A stretch of DNA of 64,000 nt, taken from NCBI GenBank assembly GCA_015179045.1, contig WHUZ01000002.1, positions 2,108,001 to 2,172,000 of the forward strand, given 5' to 3'. Positions within the stretch are counted from its first letter, which is position 1. Each line of letters begins with the position of its first letter. The translations under genes were made by a program, and so were the position numbers. The notes beneath the pieces were generated by a model. The model was not told the origin of the DNA, did not search any database, and saw nothing but the letters and a program-made list of their open reading frames with translations. Origin of the DNA: Kalaharituber pfeilii (taxonomy: Eukaryota > Ascomycota > Pezizomycetes > Pezizales > Pezizaceae). Positions 1 to 11,099 of this stretch are shown here, piece after piece.

Positions 1-102
1 AGACAAAAATTAGAATCAATTGGCACAAGCAAGAATCATACCTGCAATACCATCTTTGAGCTTATCGCGTGTGAATAATCACCATCTCCGACTGTCCCTG
101 AC

Positions 103-1325
103 ATGGAGAGTACAAGTGAGGATGCTCAAAACAACCTCACTCCAACCAACTTCTTATCAGCACTATCATGGTATAGGCTCTTGCTGAACCCCACGAGTTC
201 TCTTGGTACAGGATTAGCTAACTGTGTATCATAGGCTTCTGGGCTGGATCTAGTATGTTCTTTGTTATTTTTCGCTTTTTAGGGTAGTGTTTGACGAAAC
301 TTTATATTGAGAACAAAAGCTCATGACTACAGCTTTCTTTGCTGGGCCTTTTCATCATACCCTCAACCGATAATCAATTTCCGGCGGAAAAGTGTGACCG
401 GACTATCACTCGACTATTTCACCGTTAACATATTAGCGCACTCTTGTTACACCATTTCCTGCGTCGCATTCTTATACAGCGATATTATCAGAAAACAGTA
501 CAGACAGAGATGGGGAGCAAATGTCGGAGATCCAACCGTACGGGTAAATGATTTAGCTTTTACGGTATGTTACTAATACAGGCACAAACATTGGAATAAA
601 CATTAAGTAAGAGTTATATAGGCACATGCTTTGTTTTGGTCTTGCTTCACAATCACACAGTTTTACTGGTGGGGCTACACAAGGCTTTCTAGTCAACGCC
701 TTTCCAGAGGAATGAAATATTTCATTCTCGGAAGCCTTGCAGTAGTCGGAGTAGTCTGTCTGTTGGTCGTTTTCACATCCGAAACTGACGAGCCCATCAC
801 AGAGCAGCCCTACAGTGGCTTTCTGGGAAAATGGGAATGGCTTGACGTAGTATGTATGCCAACCAAGAGACTTACTTTCTCCGTTCTGCTTACGAACCAT
901 CATAAAAGATTTATACCCTCGGTAATCTCAAACTCCTCACTTCAGTTATCAAGTACTATCCTCAGGCACATCTGAATTATATCAACAAGTCCACTCGAGG
1001 GTGGTCAATTCATAAATGCGCCATGGATTTCGTCGGGTCAATTCTATCGCTTATGCAGCTCTTCATTGATGCATCTTTCACTCCTGGCGGCCTCACAAGC
1101 GTAATAGGCAACCCGCTGAAATTTTTGTTAGGGTTGGTTAGTGTTGGATTTGACATCGTGTTTATGTTACAGCATTGGGTCCTATATCCATCAAAGAGGG
1201 GTGAATATGAAATGGACCAAGAAAGGGAAGATGAAGGGGGTTCCAGGGCACTACTTGCTGACGGCCACGCACATGTGGATTACGGTACGCGTGCCGTTAA
1301 CTCCGAATTCCACAGTACTAAATAA
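103..1325 (+). CDS. ERS1: Cystinosin/ERS1-type PQ-loop transporter, 5 exons
   Basis: Predicted vacuolar (lysosome-equivalent) proton-coupled cystine exporter. Exons by eye: 103-170, 235-252 (18 nt), 333-564, 622-849, 909-1325; introns of 57-80 nt; 320 aa. Phases agree, and the tiny second exon restores the family signature LLGWIYFLCWAFSSYPQP (residues 24-41). Two PQ-loops are visible: YPQP near 38-41 and YYPQ near 198-201. Each is followed by a family-typical basic/serine stretch (NFRRKSVTGLS; NKSTRGWS). Asp222 in AMDFVG aligns, from memory of the family, with the conserved substrate/proton Asp of the second PQ-loop. Seven hydrophobic segments fit the family. The C-terminal tail (about residues 270-320) is hydrophilic; its RALLAD and DYGT motifs could be sorting signals (inference). 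The start ATG is the first one in frame; the N-terminal ~20 residues are polar, so a later start is possible only if exon 1 is wrong. Confidence 0.9.
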
Positions 1326-2882
1326 TGTCATGGGCGGCATAGAATTCATCTAATACTCTAGGTATTTTATAGACTTCCAAGATTCAATTCATGAAAGAAG
1401 AGAAACCTCAAAATAACCCTGTCTGCCTTCTCTCATCCCAAACATGACTTTTAAATGTATGGTAGCTAGTATGGTAGCTATGGTCAATGTCAAAGCACTA
1501 TAGAATTGGCTCCTAATGCGGATGTATACTACTGGCCATGTTTCGCAATTGGGAGGTTCTAGGCTAAATAATGTGGTAGAGAAATTATAACAAGCAATCA
1601 GGAAGAAATATTTTTAAATATTCTAGACGTCAACGTATGATAGTCTCATCTTCAACAAAGTAGCTACAGCGTCTGGGTACTTACGAGATTACAAAAGCTC
1701 ATGTTGTTTTACAATAGTAATTACATTACTTAACCTGGAAATCTCCTGTAAGAACTATTTCTGCAGGGGGCATCAAACAGAACGCTCTCAACTTAGGGAC
1801 TACTTCTAATAAAGAGACCCATGCCACTGAGTATAATCCCGCTTCTATCCACACTTCGAGAACATCCATACTCATGTCAACCAGACTGTGGAACCCATAC
1901 TGTTGAGGCTATAACCGCAACTTCCAACGCACTTGTGTACTTGTGTACTTGTATCTATTATTAAGTCTTGCTCAGTTTGTACTGGAGCCTAGTAACATCT
2001 AAAGGTGCGCGACGCTTGGTTGATGCAGAGCGGACGAGAACCTGACCTAGGAATAACAATACAAGACGTACTGCAAGTTACAGTGTAACTTTGCTATACC
2101 GAAAATTTCGCTAGCCGTAATTCTGCTCGCCCTCAATCACTTCTTGCTATAATGAAAATTCACCAAATAATGAAACGATCATTAGATTGAGCAAAAGTTA
2201 TTTCTGTCTACGTACAAATTATTCTTGCTATAACGAAAAATTGCTAATGGAATACATGGGCTAATCAAGGACCACCCAACCGCACATCCTAACAAAGAAA
2301 GTATGCTTGGATCATACCTCAATACTCATCTAGAGTTTCTTTCTTAATTTTGCAGTCCCAGTTTTTCTTTTGCATAGTTGCTGCTTTTCTAACTTAAAGT
2401 TTGGTGTTTCTTTGTAGGTAAGTTTGCTTCAGGAACGGGATTGATTTTGTTGCTGCATAGTACTTGAATCAGCACCTCTGTACTCTCGATTTGGTACTCT
2501 CATTTTTTCCTACTTCAGTTATTTTCCATAAGGAGGAAAATCACGGAGTTAAAATCTATTTTGCCATAAATTCTAAATTCAGCCCGCCAAGTACATGACT
2601 AATCTTGCTACTGTACCTAATATATTCTATAACGAAACCTTAAAAAGGTGACACTGTAATACCTGCTTCCAACAAGTGGCTGCTGCCGTCCTCATGAATT
2701 CAAACTGCTTCATCAACGATCTTCCTGCGAACACAGAGTAAATCAAATTCGCCCACCAGATCTAATGAAAGGACTGTCCACTGATTAAAAGCTCTAAAGA
2801 GAACACAGACAATCACCGGAACGTGGTGCTTTGGGCTTCGCACCGAGCAGGTCGATATCTTGCTCCTGCGAGCAATCTGGAT
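1326..2882. other. AT-rich intergenic stretch, no gene seen
   Basis: No open frame with family resemblance on either strand. It holds short simple-sequence patches, for example a repeated TGTGTACT near 1935-1955 and several TATAACGAAA-like motifs between 2090 and 2640. It probably contains the cystinosin 3' end and nothing else I can name. Confidence 0.5.
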
Positions 2883-3272
2883 ATGGATCTTTTCCGTGCC
2901 AGCTTCATAAGGGGTAATGAATTGAATTATAAGAATGTGTTATATTACAGTCTCGAGTTAGAAAGCTTACAGCTGAGCGTTAGGCAACGGTCAGCGGTGC
3001 GTCATCATTCGAAACCACAGTCACTAGCTCCGTATCGAGCCTACATCTACACCGGAATTTTGATAGTTGTCACTGTATGGGTTTTCCTAGTACATTCTTT
3101 CCTCATGGCACCAGATTGGACTACTCCGTTCTCTATTCTCAAAATTATAGGAATGATTGTCATGCTCGCACTTTTATTCAAATGCATACCCGATATTGCA
3201 GTTGAATTAGACACTGCGGACTACCGGTATGATGATCAGGAGTCTGATGATGAAACAGACAATGCCATTTAA
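2883..3272 (+). CDS. Hypothetical small membrane protein (doubtful)
   Basis: I do not recognise this. From ATG 2883 the frame gives 129 aa: a basic, Ser/Gln-rich N-terminal half, two hydrophobic segments (about residues 55-75 and 85-105; the first contains GILIVVTVWVFLVHSFLM), and a very acidic C-terminus ending in DDQESDDETDNAI. The two-TM plus acidic-tail architecture looks organised rather than random. The open frame continues 20 codons upstream without an ATG, so an upstream exon is possible. A second short frame at 3365-3592 on the same strand is hydrophobic but has no coherent character. A decayed exon of a larger gene is an alternative. Confidence 0.3.
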   Translation: MDLFRASFIRGNELNYKNVLYYSLELESLQLSVRQRSAVRHHSKPQSLAPYRAYIYTGILIVVTVWVFLVHSFLMAPDWTTPFSILKIIGMIVMLALLFKCIPDIAVELDTADYRYDDQESDDETDNAI

Positions 3273-5129
3273 GAGGGCAGGAGACAGAAGTCGGACAATA
3301 TTTTGTTAAAATTGTAATCTATAACTGGCCATTTCTCGACTCATTTGTTGCCAAAGTAACCCGTATGGAGAAAATCTGCTGTACTGGCCTTAAGTTTATG
3401 GTAAGCTTTTGCTTGGGATTATTATCACGTCGATGGCTCCAAAGGGCAAAGAATGGCAAGAGCACAATTGATGACAGTCGAGCCTTTATTTTTATCGCCT
3501 GTTTTAGTACGTATACTGTTGCAATAGCTCTGCAAAAAGCGCCCCCCACCAACGGGTTCACGTTCAATAACAATCCAAATTACTTAAATTAGGTGTGTTG
3601 ATGTACTGTACGGGTACGCACTAAATTTATGTAGTGGGTGCAATGAGCCTTTAATGGAGCCTATTACCCAAATGGGGCCCAACCGCTCTTTCTGGTAATC
3701 TCCCTTTGCAACAGAGCTAGTCTGGTTGGCATGACCCCAAAGTACTTACATGTACGGTCGAGTCATGCCCTTGCCAACCAGACAATACAGAATTTCAAGT
3801 ATCACTGTAACTTCAAGTATTGTGAGACGTGCAGTGGCATGCCATCTAAAAATTTACGGTTTCTATATATACAACTTTCGAAAGAAGCACATATGTATGT
3901 TCTGTGTTCAGTCAAGTAACAGAAGCATGTCGCCTTTGCAATATGCGCACTCCAGCAATCCTTAACCATCTACTATTGGTGCATGACCGACCTCTGTAGT
4001 TGGAAATTCCGACTCTCAGGAGGTATCTACAAAAGGTACGTAAGTCCGACTCCCTCACGTCGACCACATCAAGTAAGGATTCATCACTGCACAGCTACAT
4101 ACTCCTGCTTACCAATACTGTAGTCACGTGGCTGATCAAGTCAATTACTGTACCAGGCATTATCAAATTACAATCTCGTGCACGTCAAGCTGACCCGACA
4201 TTGGCGTATTATACTCACAAAAACGCACCGCGGCCTGCTTTCTCAATCAAGTTTACAGTAAGGAATGGAACATGGATCTTCATGATCGCAAAGATCTAGG
4301 CCAGGGCTCGACCTCCGCAGCCAAGGCCGGGATGGTGTTATATCCAGGTTCTAGCTGAATGCACTCAACGGCCCCGTCGGCCCTGTATCCGGGAATGGTG
4401 TCGGTAATAACACCATCCGCTGGCCCGGAGAAAGAGCACTACTGCCTTGTTGGGCTAGGGGCGAAGCATAGTCGCGCAGCTACAGTGCTTTGAGGACGTA
4501 CTCTACGGATACTGCGCACTCGAGTACTTGTTCAATTTAGTCGACGCAGGAACAAGGAATTCGGACAACCGCAGGGCCCGCTGGCGCCCAGGCTTAGGGC
4601 ATCGGGGGATACGTCCCGCCGTAGGCAACAAGGGCTTTGCATGCAATTGCACGCCGATTGAGAGCGGTACATATACAAAGTCCCGGCCCTGCGTAGGCCT
4701 GGTAGGGAGCTCAACGTGGGGCTCGTGTTCTCCATGGCCTGGGTAGCAGGTCAGGTTGTGCGGGATGGCATTTTAGGGAGATTCATGCCTGATCTGGAAA
4801 GGCCCGGCCAATTCAACTTCAAAATATAATATCGTAGTGACATTATGCCAGTTCTTGAAAGTGCACATTAATTATTGTGACGTGGGAAGGTGTCTAGCAT
4901 TCTAGGCGGTAAATTTCCTATCTTCTGGAATGAAGAATTCTCCAGATCTCAGTGTAATCAAAATCTACCATGCCAATTTATTCTCTTTCATCCGGAATGG
5001 CATCCAGTATAAAATGACCTCCAACTCCTCTGCGCTCCAGGACATCCCTATCAGTCTTGCTGTAAGCTTCTTCAGCTCGCTAACCTCTATTGTCACCCGG
5101 CACGTGTCCAGTGGTTATATCTCTCGAAA
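3273..5129. other. Intergenic, mixed AT-rich and GC-rich blocks
   Basis: No supported gene. 4300-4760 is distinctly more GC-rich than its surroundings and contains pieces such as GGTGTTAT (about 4333) and ATAACACC (about 4407) in inverted orientation, suggesting an old inserted element, but I cannot delimit it. 4780-5129 probably holds the promoter and 5' UTR of the downstream cellulase gene; 4950-5129 has several in-frame stops. Confidence 0.4.
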
Positions 5130-6550
5130 ATGAAGGCAGCCGTTTCTTCGCTACTTGCGGCAGCCATGCTGCTTTCCCCGGCACTCAATGCCCTGGTGTC
5201 GGCTTCCCCACTCTTGATTGAGGAGAGGACAACAGCACCGGCTTGCAATGCTGACAACCCATTCCTCGGCCGTGTGCAGTATATCAACTCGGGTTATGCC
5301 GCAAAGCTGGAGCAGACAATTAAGAGCTTCTTGGATGACTGCGATGAACTGAATGCTGCGCGAACACGGACGGTGCAAAAATCCATCAGTACCTTTATTT
5401 GGATTAGCAGTGTGGCAGATGTGAGCACCCCAGGGATATAGAAGTTATTAAATCAGGACATATGCTTAACCGCAGCTTGAAGATCACATCATTGAAGAAG
5501 CACCTAGATGAGGCCATCCAGGTGCAGCGCCGGCCACCAAATAAGAAGCAGATTGTTCCACTGGTAATCTATAACCTTCCTGGTAAGACCGCATTCCTGC
5601 CATCTCAGGCCTTGTGCTAACACAGTGTTCTAGATCGTGACTGCAGCGCAAAGGCATCTGCTGGAGAGTTCACCCTTGACAATGACGGAATGAACAAATA
5701 CAAGCAATACATCGACACCATCGTCGCCGAGCTCAACAAGCCACCCTACAACAGGCTTGACTTTGCCATCGTCCTTGAGCCAGACAGCTTGGGCAACGTT
5801 GTCACTAACATGAGCGTTGAAAAGTGCCAGAAAGCTGCTCCTGCATACTTGGAGGGTATCGCATATGCTATCAAGAAGCTCCAGCAGCCAAACGTGTCCT
5901 TGTACATCGATGCTGCTCACTCGAACTGGCTTGGTTGGCCCGGCAACCTTGAGCTCACTCCGAAGCTCTTCAAGCAAGTCCTTGATAAGGCCGGCCCTGG
6001 CGCCAGGATCCGCGGATTTGCGACCAACGTCTCCAACTACAATGGTATGTTAACCAATTGCTCACAATGCCCATGCACAGTTTAGATGAGCTGGTTCTAA
6101 CTCACATATATAGCGTACAACGCGACCACTCCGGACATCATCTATGGCCCCGGCCCAGACAACCCAAACTGGTCTGAACTCCGCTACGCCAAAGCTCTCA
6201 CCCCATACCTCGAAGCCGAGGGCCTTCCTGCCCATTTCATCATCGACCAAGGTCGCTCTGGCGCCCAAAATATCCGTCTTCAAGGTGGCCACTGGTGTAA
6301 CATCAAGGACTCCGGCTTCGGCATCCGCCCTACCACCGACACTGGTGAGTGCATTGTGGACGCCCTCGTTTGGGTCAAGCCTGGTGGGGAGAGCGACGGT
6401 ACCAGCGATGAGACTGCTGTAAGGTTCGATGAGAACTGCAGGAGCTTAGACGCTCATATCCCTGCACCAGAGGCGGGACAGTGGTTCGACGAGTTTGTGC
6501 AGAGCTTGGTGATCAATGCCAAACCGCCATTGGAGCCAACGTGGGAGTAA
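5130..6550 (+). CDS. Secreted GH6 cellobiohydrolase, no CBM, 4 exons
   Basis: Glycoside hydrolase family 6 enzyme releasing cellobiose from non-reducing cellulose ends; secreted. Exons by eye: 5130-5420, 5483-5582, 5634-6044, 6114-6550; 412 aa; introns 51-69 nt. The N-terminus is a signal peptide (MKAAVSSLLAAAMLL, cleavage probably near residue 23-26). No CBM1 and no Ser/Thr linker precede the catalytic domain, which begins at NPFLGRVQYIN. Family motifs: LPDRDC (about 129-134, with the second Asp matching the catalytic acid Asp221 of T. reesei Cel6A, from memory), LEPDSLGN, WLGWPGN, ATNVSNYN, DQGRSG, FGIRPTTDTG and WVKPGGESDGTSD. The Cys pairs expected from Cel6A are present (DRDC with VEKC; HWCN with ENC). 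The usual PGGECDG is PGGESDG here. The 3' acceptor of intron 1 has two adjacent AGs; the chosen one keeps frame. Confidence 0.93.
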
Positions 6551-6781
6551 ATGGAGGCGCTGAATGCTCAATATAAGCTTTTTTGATATTATACCCTTGT
6601 TTTGAGTGAGTCTGTACTTGGGGATAGGGGAAAATACTCAGGAGCGCTATGCATGCATAATGTGCTTCACACGGCCGGGGGTCAAAAGTGAAGTAGGTGG
6701 ACTTTTTGTTGAAAGGTCTTCAGAACTACTGTTTTGCACACAAAAATACGACACACGTAATTTTAACTGCATACAAGTCAG
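6551..6781. other. GH6 3' flank
   Basis: Short AT-rich stretch between the cellulase stop and the terminal inverted repeat of the pogo-type transposon. Nothing recognisable. Confidence 0.4.
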
Positions 6782-8329
6782 TAAATTGTTGCATAATTAC
6801 AGTCCCTGGGCAAAAGTCTTGGTGAAACTTTTTTTCTTGGCACCTTGAATTTGTACCAAATTCGTCGTCCTTGGAGGGCAAATGTGTTACGGGTTCACCG
6901 CAACCGTAGGGTGGGCGGTCGGTGGATGCACGCGCGCATACGAAATGCGCATATGCGACGCAGGCGATATGCGACAGCCGATGTCTTTTTGACCTGGCGG
7001 ACGGTAACTCTCTGCGTTTACCAGATCCATTACTATACCCAACCGGACAACGATCGACCATTGCATAACGCTCGGCGCCCAGAGATACCTACGGATATTG
7101 AACAAAAACGGCCAGTCCGGCAACCCATTATTCCAGCACATCATGACTTCGACTATAGGTAAATACAGCACGCTAAAGCTAATGGTGATGACTACATCAT
7201 ACAGAAACAAAAATTCAATGCTCCACAGTCAACATAATCTCCATACCATATAGTTAGACCCCCCCCAATAGCCTCCACCACTATACCCACTACCAGAGGA
7301 CTCCAGTGATATGCCTATATTGCTAATTCATACTCCCAATTGCCTTTCTGAATTCCATGGTCAGTTGAAGCCATAGGCTAACGTATTGGGATATGGTACG
7401 TACCGTATAATGACAGAAATGACATGGCACGTTCAATTCGCTGCAAATCAGCCCCCTCGGCATTAAATTTCCTCTGCCGTGCTGCCCTTGATATACGTAT
7501 ACGCCCGCCACCACGTTTAGGCCCTTGCCCTGTACCTGCCCGTGAATTCTCTGCAGTTCTAGGATTTACCTGCTGCTCTGCAGCCTTCTGTGCTTTGGCA
7601 GCTTTTCGCTCTGCTGCTTTGGCAGCCTTTTCGGCATCTTCAACCTCCTTGCGTGCAATACGAGCTTTCTCACGTTTTTTTCAATATAGGCGCGGTCGAG
7701 AGTGCGGGGGCCCTGAATTTGCTTAGTTGAACGCGGCTTCACAGTCTTACCATTACGCAGCTGTTTGAGCGTCTCGGCATTTGGTTCAACTATACGATGC
7801 TGTACAAGCTTGCGCTCAAGGTAATCACGATAATTGTACACCACCGCACGGGTATTTGGCGTCAAGTCCAGTTGTGATAGCTCGGTGCGGAGGGTAGCTA
7901 CCTTCATAGGGGTATTGGTAGGCTCTAGTTCAGGTAATTGGAGTAATTTTGCCTCAGTCCGCCCAATAACCTCCTCCGGCCGTAGTGGCCATATGCCAGT
8001 AGCTTTGAATGCACTAGTGATATTGGATTTGGTGAGTGCAGCATGTCTAGCAGTGCATAGGACCTCCCAGAATTCCACCTTTCCAAATGGTTGATCAGGG
8101 TGGTTGTATATGAAGTCTTGAAGCCCAGTCCGGTATGCTCGTGTCAGCGGTGAGAAACACCCTACGTCGAGAGGCTGCATAATGTGTGTAGAGTGCGAAG
8201 GCAGGCAGAACATGATGATATTATGGTCTAGGGCATACTCCACGATAGACCAGCTGACATGTGATGAGTGCCCATCGACAATAAGCAGGCGATATATTGG
8301 CTTGGTGGTGGGGGGGGGTAGCGGGTCGG

Positions 8330-8985
8330 TGTTAGCGTAGGCGTCGCTGGACTCGTGAGAGTGACTCTTGGGGCGACTCCGGGTTCACGAAGGCAGCGAA
8401 GCGGACGACAAAAGGTTACGCGAGAGCGTTAAGTGAGAGTTCAACTTAGAACACTGCTTGTGTCTTGATTTCCTTCTAGCTAACTGTTCAGCTCGTTTAT
8501 ATAGACTTCTGGCCATTATACATGACTAGTCAATTGACAGTAACATGACGACAAACATGCTAAGGCATACAGACAGAGAGACGTAACAGAAAACACGCAT
8601 CAGGAAGATCCGTAGTAGCAGGAAAGGCGTGAGCGTAATAGGAGCATGCATTAGGAAGGTCTGCGGTAGCTGGAAAGGCGTGAACGTAATGGAGGCATGC
8701 ATTAGGAAGGTCTGCGGTAGCCGGAAAGGTGTGAACGTAATGGAGGCATGCATTAGGAAGGTCTGCGGCAGCCGGAAAGGCGTGAACGTAATAGAAACAT
8801 GCATCAGGAAGGTCTGTGATGCATGTGCGCATATTGGTAGGCCATGTGCAACTTCAACACACACTTCCATAGGCAACCGCCGTTTACCAGTGGACGTTGC
8901 CTAGTGGTGATCAGTCACATCTTTAGCATACGTCTCTGGCGGTGCTTCCGGAACCGACTCCGTAAGTCTTACCTTAGCCGTAACA
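8330..8985. mobile_element. Solo LTR (656 bp) with GTCGG target duplication
   Basis: Starts TGTTAGCG and ends CCGTAACA, the TG...CA structure of an LTR with short terminal inverted repeats. It is flanked by the identical pentamer GTCGG at 8325-8329 and 8986-8990. It sits inside the transposase reading frame between EPHTR and the VDGHSSH motif, so it inserted after the transposon arrived. No coding sequence, primer binding site or polypurine tract accompanies it, so it is a solo LTR left by LTR-LTR recombination. The parent family is not otherwise seen in the window. Orientation cannot be set from this copy. Confidence 0.9.
8595..8815. repeat. 51-bp tandem repeat inside the solo LTR
   Basis: About 4.3 copies of a 51-bp unit, visible as recurring GCATGCATTAGGAAGGTCTG and GGAAAGGCGTGAACGTAAT. 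Because 51 is divisible by three, every frame gives a 17-residue peptide repeat; this explains the long antisense frames here, which I do not call genes. Confidence 0.85.
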
Positions 8986-10247
8986 GTCGGGTATGCGGTT
9001 CGAAATGCTTTTTCATGAAGTCTAGTCCAAGTTCATCATCCATATAGCCACTGGGTGATCGGCTAAAAGATGCTGGTGTATCATGTACACCACCTGTACC
9101 GTAGAAACCAGCACAATGCACCTTATTCTTCCATACAATAAATGGTGGTATCACGTGACCTAAGGAAGAGACACTCTCGAGGACTGTGCAGAATTCTCTG
9201 CTACCATCTGTGATAGCTATCCTATGTTTTGTAGATGCCCTAACGATAGCTTTTTGCCTACCTACTGCTAGGCCAATAATGACACCCTTTTCATCGCAAT
9301 TCCACAGATTTTCAGGTAGTATATGGTATTGCCGGAGAAGACTACGTAGCTTGATGTACCATAAACGCTGTTCCTCTATGTCCGCTGTAGCTTTCGCACG
9401 TATCTTCTCTAGGTATTGGACGTACTTAAGCTTGATATCCGGGTGTCTTGAGAGGAAACGGTTGTGCCAGTTTATACCGGGAGGATCAACCTTCCTCTTT
9501 CCCGAAGCTCTCTCACGCAGTAGAATATATGCCATCGACCGAAGCATAAGTACCGTGACCGGGAAGCCCATATCTGACATTTTTTTACACCAGTCAACAA
9601 TTGCATCTTCCTCTGCTGTAGTAAGTAACTGATAGTCCTGTCGGCCTTTGGCGCGGCTTTTCTGTACTCCATGGCATCGTCGGCGTAATGTTGTAGGATT
9701 AACACCAAATGCTTTAGCTATTTTCGCTTTTGACACATCTGGATGCTTATAAGCATAGTCTATAGCACGTGCTAGCTGACTGTCATGAAGCTTTAGCTCT
9801 TTTTTCGATTTGGGAGGCATCGCGGGTAGTTATTTAGGTGGTTGACAGGTATAGAAAGTCAAAACGGGGTGGGGAATGCGTTTGAAAGTTGGCCAAGGAA
9901 TGTCGATCGTTATACAATGGTCGATCGTTGTCCGGTTTGGTATAGTAATGGATCTGGTAAACGCAGAGAGTTACCGTCCGCCAGGTCAAAAAGACACTTC
10001 CGCTACCCATCGGCTGTCGCATATCGCCTGCGTCGCATATGCGCATTTCGTATGCGCGCGTGCATCCACCGACCGCCCACCCTACGGTTGCGGTGAACCC
10101 GTAACTTGAACACATTTGCCCTCCAAGGACGACGAATTTGGTACAAATTCAAGGTGCTAAGAAAAAACGTTTCACCAAGACTTCTGCCCATGTAATTATG
10201 CAACAATTTAAAAATAAAAAGATATAAACACACAAGAGATATACCAC

Positions 10248-11071
10248 TCAATTCTCTTCCTCTGAGCTTTCTTGCTCAGATTTTAAGGGTTGCGTGTCCA
10301 CTTCTGTTGAGGAATCATTATATCCAAGAATCACTATTATTCCTGACTCATTTGAATTGACCTCTTCAACATCCTCATCTTGGTCGGCACGCTGACTCTC
10401 AGAGATGGTCAGCACACCACTGCTCACGGGTTGGCTCGCCATCCTATATTCCTTCAAATCGGCCTCATATCCTGCCAAATTCCCAAGATCTAGAGGCTCT
10501 GTACTCTCGAGATCATCCTGTAAAAGGTTCTCCCAATCTTTGCTCAAAGGTCAGCTTTAATCGCTACTAACATATCGACCTTCAAATGTTTGGGATGCTT
10601 TTGCCAGGTTTTATGCAACCAGTCATAAGGTCCTGCATCTTGTCTGCAGATAGTCATGGTCGGCGGGAGGGTCTTGTGCATACTTCATGAGTTCTCGTAC
10701 TTAAAGTCTGGTAGTTCAACAAATTCACCAGTATGATAAGCCTTAAGATAGTGCTGGATGCTTGCGCATGCCAAACAGATGAAAACTTTGTTGATTTCAT
10801 CTAACATATCCGGCTCACGATGTCCTCGCTTTTTCTTGCCGGTGAAGTAATTATCATATATTACTTCCACGATTTCCGCAGCGCAAAATCGATTGCCCTA
10901 GGTCTGCATTCAATCTCACATGAGTTACGCGCCAACTATGAGAGGTTGAGTGTTACTAACCTCTCGTTTGGACAATTCGCAGGTAAAGCGGTTGAGCAGA
11001 AGAAGTTTCTTAACCCCTTCCGCGAGCTCTACGAACGGGGTGGGATTGATCTTGGGGTCCCTGCCTTTTGA
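10248..11071 (-). pseudogene. Decayed ORF of a fungal repeat-type protein
   Basis: Minus-strand coding remnants with stops and frame changes: KGRDPKINPTPFVELAEGVK near 11060-11000, then a 61-codon piece at 10685-10870 (YDNYFTGKKKRGHREPDMLD, ending in DFKYENS), then an acidic piece at 10248-10547. The middle piece resembles, weakly and from memory, the DUF6532-like proteins common near fungal transposons. Internal stops between 10870 and 10930 exclude a functional gene. It lies directly next to the pogo right repeat but is not part of it. Confidence 0.4.
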
Positions 11072-11099
11072 CAGGTAGGAGGTGGCTCAAGTTATATAT

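Larger units (their letters stand above)
7378..9820 (-). pseudogene. pogo/Fot transposase, interrupted and frameshifted
   Basis: Reads from ATG 9820 leftwards. The first part (9820 to about 8986) has an N-terminal psq-type helix-turn-helix (AKIAKAFGVNPTTLRRR), a CENP-B/Tc5-type DNA-binding stretch (WHNRFLSRHPDIKLK) and the start of the DDE_1 domain with WNCDEKG. The rest (about 8313 to 7378) resumes with LLIVDGHSSH and QPLDVG, so the three catalytic acidic residues are split by an insertion at 8330-8990. Two frame breaks are seen: a run of nine G at 8310-8318 (plus strand) next to the insertion, and a run of seven T at 7675-7681. Beyond the latter the proper frame continues as a Lys/Ala-rich coiled tail ending near 7378. 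Family assignment is from motif order. Confidence 0.88.
6782..10210 (-). mobile_element. pogo/Fot-type DNA transposon with ~300-bp TIRs
   Basis: Inverted repeats of about 290 bp (6782-7070) and 305 bp (9904-10210) flank a minus-strand transposase. Outer ends read TAAATTGTTGCATAATTACA on the left, with the reverse complement on the right. The repeats differ by small indels: GGGAC is present only on the left near 6803, and about 9 bp (GGTAGCGGA) only on the right near 9995. A TA dinucleotide at the extreme ends fits Tc1/mariner-pogo target use. Just inside is CCTGGGCAAAAGTCTTGGTG, closely related to the ends of the 21943-22792 element. The element is inactive as assembled: its transposase is interrupted by a solo LTR and two homopolymer frameshifts. 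Confidence 0.9.

Noticed and set aside
6845..7210. Overlapping ~100-codon frames on both strands, repeated at 9834-10251
   Set aside because: They lie in the terminal inverted repeats of the pogo-type element and only reflect its GC-rich sequence.
8526..8904. Overlapping long frames with 17-residue peptide repeats
   Set aside because: Created by a 51-bp tandem array inside a solo LTR; no start context or relatives.
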